Shown here piece by piece: positions 51,590 to 59,334 of a stretch of DNA of 59,334 nt (the first letter of the stretch is position 1; each line of letters opens with the position of its first letter). The notes under the pieces were generated by a model, which was given only the letters and a program-made list of their open reading frames with translations, was not told where the DNA came from and did not search any database. Made by a program: the position numbers and the translations under genes. The stretch lies in NCBI GenBank assembly GCA_964385635.1, contig CAYLPU010000020.1, positions 1-59,334 of the forward strand, read 5' to 3'. Source of the DNA: CAYLPU01 sp964385635. GTDB taxonomy: Bacteria > Chloroflexota > Anaerolineae > B4-G1.

Positions 51590-52462
51590 ATGATTCGTCT
51601 AAAAAGCGTCGCCAAGCGATATGGGCATTTTGTGGCCGTCAGAGACCTGAATCTGGAAGTAGAGGACGGCGAAATAATGGGGATCATCGGCCACAATGGC
51701 GCCGGAAAGAGTACCACCCTCAAGATGATTCTCGGTCTCATCCGCCCAACGTCTGGTCAGGTCGAGGTCATGGGCCAGGACATGGCTAAGGAAAGCACGC
51801 ATGTAAAACGATTTATCGGCTACCTGCCCGAGGAAAGCTCACTCTATCAGAACATGACGGTGGCTGAGTACCTTATGTTCTTCTCCGAACTGTACGAGAT
51901 GCCAAAGCGCAAAGCCAGGGAGCGGATGGATTTACTGCTCGGCTCGCTGAGCCTCCCTGAGCAGAACAAACTCACGGGAGAACTCTCAAAAGGTATGAGA
52001 AGGAAAGTAGCCATCGCCCGCACGCTACTGCACGACCCCAACCTCCTCATACTGGACGAGCCCAACGCCGGCCTCGACCCTCTCACGTCGTTCTTCATCA
52101 TCAATTACCTGAAGAGCCTGAAAGAGGAGGGCAAGACGATCCTCCTGAGCGCCCACAACCTGTTCCACGTCGAGCATATATGCGACCGCGTCGCCATTCT
52201 ACGAAATGGCGGGCTGGTCATCTGCGACAGCGTGGAAGCCATACGCAAGAGACTTGGCAGAAGCGAGTACGAAGTGGTCTTCTATTCTGATGACCGGCTG
52301 GATTACGAACAGGAAGAAGGCAACTACGTCTTCAGGACTACCAGTATAAGTGAGATCGCATCCGTGCTAGAAAACATCTCCGAAAACGACTGGGCGCTGG
52401 TGAACCTATCTGTGCGCGAGTCCGCGCTCGAAGAGATCTACATAAAACTGATGACGGAGTGA
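51590..52462 (+). CDS. ABC transporter ATP-binding protein (NatA/CcmA-like)
   Basis: The 290-residue ATPase has Walker A in IIGHNGAGKSTTLKMILG, Q-loop-like GYLPEESSLYQNMT, signature LTGELSKGMRRKVAIART (family LSGGQ reads LSKGM), Walker B LLILDEPNAGLDP and switch His in LLSAHNLFHVE. A C-terminal domain of about 75 residues follows. It is divergent from the two permease genes with only about 30 bp between start codons, so the exporter is made from back-to-back transcripts. The exported substrate is unknown; NatAB-like Na+ or toxic peptide export is possible. Confidence 0.95.
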   Translation: MIRLKSVAKRYGHFVAVRDLNLEVEDGEIMGIIGHNGAGKSTTLKMILGLIRPTSGQVEVMGQDMAKESTHVKRFIGYLPEESSLYQNMTVAEYLMFFSELYEMPKRKARERMDLLLGSLSLPEQNKLTGELSKGMRRKVAIARTLLHDPNLLILDEPNAGLDPLTSFFIINYLKSLKEEGKTILLSAHNLFHVEHICDRVAILRNGGLVICDSVEAIRKRLGRSEYEVVFYSDDRLDYEQEEGNYVFRTTSISEIASVLENISENDWALVNLSVRESALEEIYIKLMTE

Positions 52463-52484
52463 CTTCAACTTCAAAATGCCCGCC

Positions 52485-53108
52485 TCACCTCACCCAGGGG
52501 TTGGACTGTTTCTCCTGTCCCACCGTCGTCCGCGGGCCGTGGCCGGAGTAGAGGACAGTCTCGTCGGGCAGGGCGAAGAGAACCTCCCGGATGGAGTGCA
52601 TCAGCGTGTCCCGGTCACCGCCGGGCAGGTCGGTGCGCCCCACCCCCATCTGGAAGAGTACGTCCCCATCGAAGGCCACCCCCTCCTGCTCCAGGTAGAA
52701 GGTCACCCCGCCGGGGGAATGGCCGGGGGTATGCAGCACCTGGAAACGGAGCGTGCCTACCTCCAGCACCTGCCCGTCCTCCAGTTCCAGGTCTGGCAAA
52801 GGGCTCTCCTGCACCAGCACGCCAAACCATGAGGCGCCGCCCCGGGACTGCAGGATGGGCAGTTCCGCCGGGTGGAGGGCCAACGGCGCGCCGGTACCAG
52901 TCACGATTTCCGCATTCGCCCCCATGTGGTCGAAGTGGCAGTGGGTGTTAAGGACGTAACAAATGGTCAGCCCACTCTCCTCGATTGCTTTGAGAATACG
53001 CTTCGGATGCCCTCCGGGGTCAATCACGACCCCTTCCCGCGTCTCCTCGCAGCCGACGATGTAACAATTGGTCTGGGTAATTCCGACGGGGATCGTGTTG
53101 ATAATCAT
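52485..53108 (-). CDS. Metallo-beta-lactamase-fold hydrolase (glyoxalase II-like)
   Basis: The 207-residue protein has a complete metal site: VLNTHCHFDHMGANAEI, TPGHSPGGVTFYL, AFDGDVLF and YSGHGPRTTVGQE. Its length matches the short YcbL-type glyoxalase II group, which lacks the C-terminal substrate domain of classical GloB. It probably cleaves a thioester such as S-lactoylglutathione or a related thiol ester, but the substrate is inferred. A GGAG lies before the ATG. It is convergent with the ABC ATPase gene, and the next gene upstream on the same strand is AlbA_2-like. Confidence 0.92.
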   Translation of the reverse strand: MIINTIPVGITQTNCYIVGCEETREGVVIDPGGHPKRILKAIEESGLTICYVLNTHCHFDHMGANAEIVTGTGAPLALHPAELPILQSRGGASWFGVLVQESPLPDLELEDGQVLEVGTLRFQVLHTPGHSPGGVTFYLEQEGVAFDGDVLFQMGVGRTDLPGGDRDTLMHSIREVLFALPDETVLYSGHGPRTTVGQEKQSNPWVR

Positions 53109-53137
53109 AGTTTGACTCCTTCTCCGTCGCGCATAGA

Positions 53138-54328
53138 TTAATCGTGGAAGCGTTCATATTCGCTTGAATAGATGGTGACCACCAACTCATCTCCCACCAA
53201 AGTGAAGTCAGGCTCACGAATACCGTTCTCCCGGCACAGACGAATCATGCGAGGCACCCCCAAGCCATCACCCTCCCAGTAGCCGAATGCCCGCAGATAG
53301 CGCACGATATTGGGATTGCGGGTGACCTGGACGCCGTAGCGCATGCTCTCCACCGTCACGCCGTTGGGCAGCGGCCCTGGGCTGTGTACTTCGATGCGAT
53401 CATCGAAGATAAAGACACGTGTCCGCATCCCCCGGCGCACGTAGTTGCGGTGGGCGATACCATTCACCAGCGCCTCACGCACCACCTCCTCGATGTACTC
53501 CGCCTTCTGCACCCTCTTGAGACCGCGTATCTCCTCCACCACTGTGTAGAGCCTGACAAACTCCATCGCCTCTTCGATGGCCTGGGGCACAGGAGCATCA
53601 ATCTCCTTGCCAGGATGCCATCTGTCAGTGGTAAGTCCCTTGAAGCGTTTGAGCCATAGTGGGGCCTGGGGCAGAAAGGCGCCCGGCTGATCTCCGAAAA
53701 AGAGCACACCAGTGAATGTCACCCTACGTTCTCCATCCTGCTCGATCAGAATCTTCCAGTTGAGCAACTGCTGCACCGGGTCAATAAGCAGTTCATCGAG
53801 GCCAAGGCCAAGTTTGCTACGAGCGTATTCCTCTATGGACTCCATATTCAGATCAGCAAGCGTTGCTCCAGGCACGGGGGAGAGATCAAAGTCAATCTCA
53901 CCGCTTTCCTGGTAGAGACTACCGATCTCCTCGCGAGTAGCAGGACGGCTGGTGACACCGTGACGGATGTAAACTGTGCATCTGTGCTCACCTTCACGGA
54001 CACAGTGAGGCTTGTGGGGGCCACGGGGCACGCGCACCACCAGCACCGTCCGGCCTTGCGTGGTCTCTATCCTCCCACACGTCAGCGGCAGCGGTGGGTC
54101 AATCGTCTGTGCCCCCACGTTGGCAATCCATTCCTCATAGTCCGGCCGGAGTGTCACTCCATAAACCTGGGCATCGTCGTCCACGCCCAGCAGCACATAC
54201 CCTCCCCGCCCGTTGGCCAGTGCCACTACTTCCCTGGCCAGATGCTCTGGTCGTGGCATCTCCCGCTTGAACTCCACCGTCTCTGTCTCGCCGTCGGCGA
54301 TCAGGCTCAGCAATTCGCACTCGTCCAT
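53138..54328 (-). CDS. AlbA_2/Schlafen-type DNA-binding and GHKL-like regulator
   Basis: The 396-residue protein has an N-terminal AlbA_2 domain (about 1-130; ETVEFKREMPRPEH, VVALANGRGGYVLLGVDDD). The second part resembles the HATPase_c_4 domain of 'transcriptional regulator with AlbA_2 domain' proteins (EEVVREALVNGIAHRNY, FIFDDRIEVHSPGPLPNG, GDGLGVPRMIRL). It may bind nucleic acid in an ATP-linked way. Such proteins occur in defence islands and elsewhere; nothing else nearby points to defence. GGAGG precedes the ATG. Confidence 0.88.
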   Translation of the reverse strand: MDECELLSLIADGETETVEFKREMPRPEHLAREVVALANGRGGYVLLGVDDDAQVYGVTLRPDYEEWIANVGAQTIDPPLPLTCGRIETTQGRTVLVVRVPRGPHKPHCVREGEHRCTVYIRHGVTSRPATREEIGSLYQESGEIDFDLSPVPGATLADLNMESIEEYARSKLGLGLDELLIDPVQQLLNWKILIEQDGERRVTFTGVLFFGDQPGAFLPQAPLWLKRFKGLTTDRWHPGKEIDAPVPQAIEEAMEFVRLYTVVEEIRGLKRVQKAEYIEEVVREALVNGIAHRNYVRRGMRTRVFIFDDRIEVHSPGPLPNGVTVESMRYGVQVTRNPNIVRYLRAFGYWEGDGLGVPRMIRLCRENGIREPDFTLVGDELVVTIYSSEYERFHD

Positions 54329-54438
54329 CCTGGTGCCTCCCTACGGCAGTCAAAAACCATACCCAAGTAGTGATTATACACTCAACCCGCCTGAAGGGAA
54401 AGTCTCAAGGGATCGCCCCCAAAGCGCAAGGATCGGCT

Positions 54439-54507
54439 TTGTCCAACCCCAAAAAATGTGCTACAATACATTTTCGCCTTGACGAAACGCGGCCAGCGTG
54501 TTACAAC
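54439..54507 (+). promoter_or_regulatory. Two candidate uvrA promoters
   Basis: P1: TTGTCC (54439), 17 bp, TACAAT (54462-54467). P2: TTGACG (54479), 17 bp, TACAAC (54502-54507). P1 has the better -10 and P2 the better -35. The SOS box lies just after P2, over its expected start point. Confidence 0.6.
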
Positions 54508-54510
54508 CTT

Positions 54511-54524
54511 AGAACAAACGTTCT
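54511..54524. promoter_or_regulatory. LexA (SOS) box upstream of uvrA
   Basis: AGAACAAACGTTCT fits GAAC-N4-GTTC, the LexA/DinR site of Bacillus and some other phyla. It lies 22 bp before the start codon and directly follows a promoter, as expected for a DNA-damage-induced excision-repair gene. Confidence 0.75.
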
Positions 54525-54545
54525 GTAACCGGGTAGGTACGAGCA

Positions 54546-57560
<3,015 letters not shown>

Positions 57561-57592
57561 AACGTGAAACGTGATCGTATTGGAGGTATTCC

Positions 57593-58702
57593 GTGAAGAG
57601 GATGTTCATTGCCTTGGTCGGCGCATCCATCGTATGTCTTTTCTTCAGTCTCGCGTCTGGGGCGGCTCTGGATGTGGCCCCGCCACCGCCGCTAGGAGCC
57701 GCAGGGGTCGCTCCAATGAGCACGCGGGAATCGGGGGTTGCGGATGGGAGCATCCCGACTGTGACGGTCGCGTCGATGGTCTCCAGTTCAGGCAGCGTCA
57801 CAACGTCGGTAGTGTCCTGCCTGGGAGATAGCGTCACCTACGGGACGCCCTACGGAGGGAACGAGCCGGAGAAGACCTACCCGGGCCAACTGCAGGTCTT
57901 GCTGGACGCCGCCAATGGCCCCGGCAGGTTCGAAGTGGTCAACCACGGCGTGGGTGGTTATACTGCCGATCAGGTGCTGGCCGACCTGCAGAATCCCGAG
58001 TTGAACTGGATGGGGGAAGATCCGGATTTTGTCCTGCTGATGGTCGGGGGGAACGATTTGAAGGCGGCTGAGCAGGACCCATTCACACTGCCCGCAGTCA
58101 TCAGCCAGACCGTGGCTGAAGTCCAGGAGATCGTCAACCTGGTCACTGCCCACACCAACGCGGACGGGGCACATCCACAGATCATCGTTTCGGCTATCAT
58201 CCCGACTCAAGACGTAGGGGAGTCGCTGGCAGTGGGTTGGTACAACAACAGCCTGCAGGACGATCTAACGGGGATGGACCTGTGGACCACCAGCAACTGG
58301 GATGACTTCCTGGAAGGGGGCAAGGCAAAGGCGGAGTACATGTCAGACAACGTTCATCCCAACGAGACAGGATACGGGGTGATAGCCGAGAACTGGTTCG
58401 AGGCGATGGGGTCCCTGCCGGTGCGGGCGGCTTTCACCGCCTGGCCGACCACAGGGGTGGCTCCGCTGGCGGTCGTCTTCACCAATACCTCCACCGGCGA
58501 CTACACCGCCAGCCTGTGGGATTTCGGCGACGAGGTGACCAACACATTGACCAGCCCCACGCACACATACAGACTTGGTGGCGTCTACACCATCACCCTG
58601 ACGGTGAGGGGGCCAGGCGGGAGCGACGTGGCGGCGAGGGCAGGGTACGTCCTCGTGGAACACACAGTCTACCTCCCGGTTGTGCTGCGCGACACTCCTT
58701 GA
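57593..58702 (+). CDS. Secreted SGNH/GDSL esterase with PKD domain
   Basis: The 369-residue extracellular protein has a signal peptide (about 1-25) and an SGNH hydrolase domain: Ser in CLGDSVTYGTP, Asn in MVGGNDLKAA, and Asp/His in SDNVHPNETGYG. A PKD domain lies at about 280-355 (YTASLWDFGDEVTN, HTYRLGGVYTITLTV). The protein ends VYLPVVLRDTP, the C-terminal tail shared with other secreted proteins here. It is probably an esterase or deacetylase acting on polysaccharide or lipid. The start is GTG with TGGAGG upstream; it follows uvrA by 32 bp. Confidence 0.9.
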   Translation: MKRMFIALVGASIVCLFFSLASGAALDVAPPPPLGAAGVAPMSTRESGVADGSIPTVTVASMVSSSGSVTTSVVSCLGDSVTYGTPYGGNEPEKTYPGQLQVLLDAANGPGRFEVVNHGVGGYTADQVLADLQNPELNWMGEDPDFVLLMVGGNDLKAAEQDPFTLPAVISQTVAEVQEIVNLVTAHTNADGAHPQIIVSAIIPTQDVGESLAVGWYNNSLQDDLTGMDLWTTSNWDDFLEGGKAKAEYMSDNVHPNETGYGVIAENWFEAMGSLPVRAAFTAWPTTGVAPLAVVFTNTSTGDYTASLWDFGDEVTNTLTSPTHTYRLGGVYTITLTVRGPGGSDVAARAGYVLVEHTVYLPVVLRDTP

Positions 58703-58727
58703 CATTCCCCAGGCTCTCCACTATACT
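58699..58727 (+). promoter_or_regulatory. Promoter of the antitoxin/toxin pair
   Basis: TTGACA, 17 bp, TATACT; its first bases overlap the stop codon of the esterase gene. Confidence 0.78.
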
Positions 58728-58783
58728 GGACAGTGGTCAAAGACGCAAAGTGTAAGACGCCTCCGAATTAAGGAGCAACAGTG

Positions 58784-59074
58784 ATGAACGAAGAACAAGT
58801 GAAAGAACCCCAGGCATCCTACGCGACCACTGCGGAGAAAGCGGTTGAGGACACAACCGTGGCCGAGATGACGGTCCCACAGTTGAAAACGCTCATACAG
58901 AGCGCACTCAAGGAGACACTGCAAGAAGTACTCCAGAACCCCGATGCCGGCCTGGAGTTGAGGCCTGAATTCGAGGAGAGGTTGCACCAGGCAGTGACCT
59001 ACGTCGCTTCCGGTGGACACCTGCTTTCTATGGAAGAGTTGACCGACCAACTCGAGAGCGCAAGTGATGTATGA
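58784..59074 (+). CDS. Antitoxin-like small protein
   Basis: The 96-residue acidic helical protein contains AEMTVPQLKTLIQSALKETL and ELRPEFEERLHQAV and ends near EELTDQLES. The layout resembles RelB/ParD-like antitoxins, with a DNA-binding N-terminal part and a flexible toxin-binding end, though the match is general. The next frame codes for the beginning of a RelE-like toxin and overlaps its stop. AAGGAG lies eight bases before the ATG at 58784, and a strong promoter precedes it. It may now stand without a working toxin. Confidence 0.7.
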   Translation: MNEEQVKEPQASYATTAEKAVEDTTVAEMTVPQLKTLIQSALKETLQEVLQNPDAGLELRPEFEERLHQAVTYVASGGHLLSMEELTDQLESASDV

Positions 59075-59198
59075 ACCATCATTCTACCCGGATGTAGCAA
59101 AAGACCTGAAGGGTCTGGACAGGAACATCCGGCAACGCATTCTGGACAAGACTCAAATGCTATCACGAATGACACGAATGGACGAATTTCACGAATAA
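59067..59198 (+). pseudogene. RelE/ParE-like toxin truncated by a repeat
   Basis: The frame begins MYEPSFYPDVAKDLKGLD and continues RNIRQRILDKTQML, the usual first strand and helices of RelE/ParE toxins (about 85-95 residues). After 33 residues the coding becomes SRMTRMDEFHE, made by a CACGAATGACACGAATGG-type repeat, and stops. The catalytic C-terminal part is missing before the window ends. It overlaps the antitoxin stop codon, as intact pairs do. Confidence 0.7.
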
Positions 59199-59259
59199 AA
59201 GCGATAAAATTCGTGCCCTTCGGTCCGTTCGTGAAATTCGTGTTTCGTGCCATTCGTGA
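59163..59259. repeat. 97-bp imperfect inverted repeat (CACGAAT type)
   Basis: The left arm TCACGAATGACACGAATGG and the right arm ending TTTCGTGCCATTCGTGA are imperfect reverse complements, forming a long hairpin of roughly 40-bp arms. It cuts off the RelE-like toxin. Confidence 0.85.
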
Positions 59260-59334
59260 TCTCCACAGCCCTGGATGCTAACCACATACCGACATTGTTC
59301 TCCTTTGCCCCCGCGCGATTCCTGGGGAGGGGGT
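59260..59334. other. Window end, no feature
   Basis: The last 75 bases hold no recognisable coding sequence. In particular, I cannot find the missing C-terminal half of the RelE-like toxin here. Confidence 0.5.

Noticed and set aside
53138..54328. Defence island around the AlbA_2/Schlafen-like protein
   Set aside because: Its neighbours are a glyoxalase-II-like gene and uvrA; no nuclease, methylase or other defence gene accompanies it.

Overview
The window is high-GC and gene-dense, and looks like a chromosome segment of a Chloroflexi bacterium (Anaerolineae/Caldilineae type). This placement is inference. It rests on secreted proteins ending in Y-[LF]-P-x3-R tails, GT39/PTPS-related membrane proteins, paired deoxynucleoside kinases, kinase-FGE fusions, and many short dispersed repeats lying inside reading frames. 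No rRNA, tRNA or CRISPR array was found. Promoters are unusually easy to read: many gene starts have a TTGACA-17-TATAAT-like site and a very short leader.

Layout. 1-890: an AT-richer stretch without a convincing gene, a run of hairpins and a PIN-toxin remnant. 891-5919 (minus): a surface protein, pth and mfd. 6245-7200 (plus): an ECF sigma factor and a probable anti-sigma factor, closed by a terminator. 7249-10023 (minus): a secreted glycosidase, an XRE-type regulator, and a tiny two-ORF operon with palindromic operators. 10351-12620 (plus): an MFS transporter and an aldo/keto reductase. 12816-17735: a GH172 remnant, a transaldolase-family aldolase, an MBL hydrolase, a SixA-like phosphatase, a Cys-rich CXC-domain protein and a secreted beta-helix protein. 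17769-19144 (minus): a trypsin-like protease and a free-standing copy of its N-terminal domain. 20220-26973 (minus): a seven-gene operon (phosphohexomutase, two deoxynucleoside kinases, histidine kinase, AlaX editing protein, degenerate MBL protein, TPR protein). 27131-32477 (minus): glnA, then an operon rpiB, membrane protein, GT4, membrane protein, methyltransferase. 32694-34175 (plus): a lipase and a HicBA module. 34250-45545: a surface-glycan cluster (GT2, priming sugar transferase, giant PTPS-related membrane protein, LysM surface protein, GT39, GT4). 45705-48638: a Ser/Thr kinase joined to an FGE/C-lectin domain. 48704-52462: an ABC exporter with one permease fused to a PrsW-like domain. 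52485-54328: an MBL hydrolase and an AlbA_2/Schlafen-like regulator. 54546-59198: uvrA behind an SOS box, a secreted SGNH esterase, and an antitoxin with a truncated RelE-like toxin.

The strongest theme beyond ordinary annotation is repeat invasion of coding sequence. UvrA carries a 96-bp inverted-repeat element in frame. The giant membrane protein carries several insertions. A 27-bp repeat coding for VGRRSPDRA occurs three times, once at a domain fusion point. Simple repeats add loops to Mfd, two glycosyltransferases and a histidine kinase. Other items worth checking are the leaderless-looking micro-operon at 7249-7527, the tesmin/MSL2-like CXC protein, the shared C-terminal tail of three secreted proteins, and the diversity-generating-retroelement-like C-terminus of the kinase fusion.
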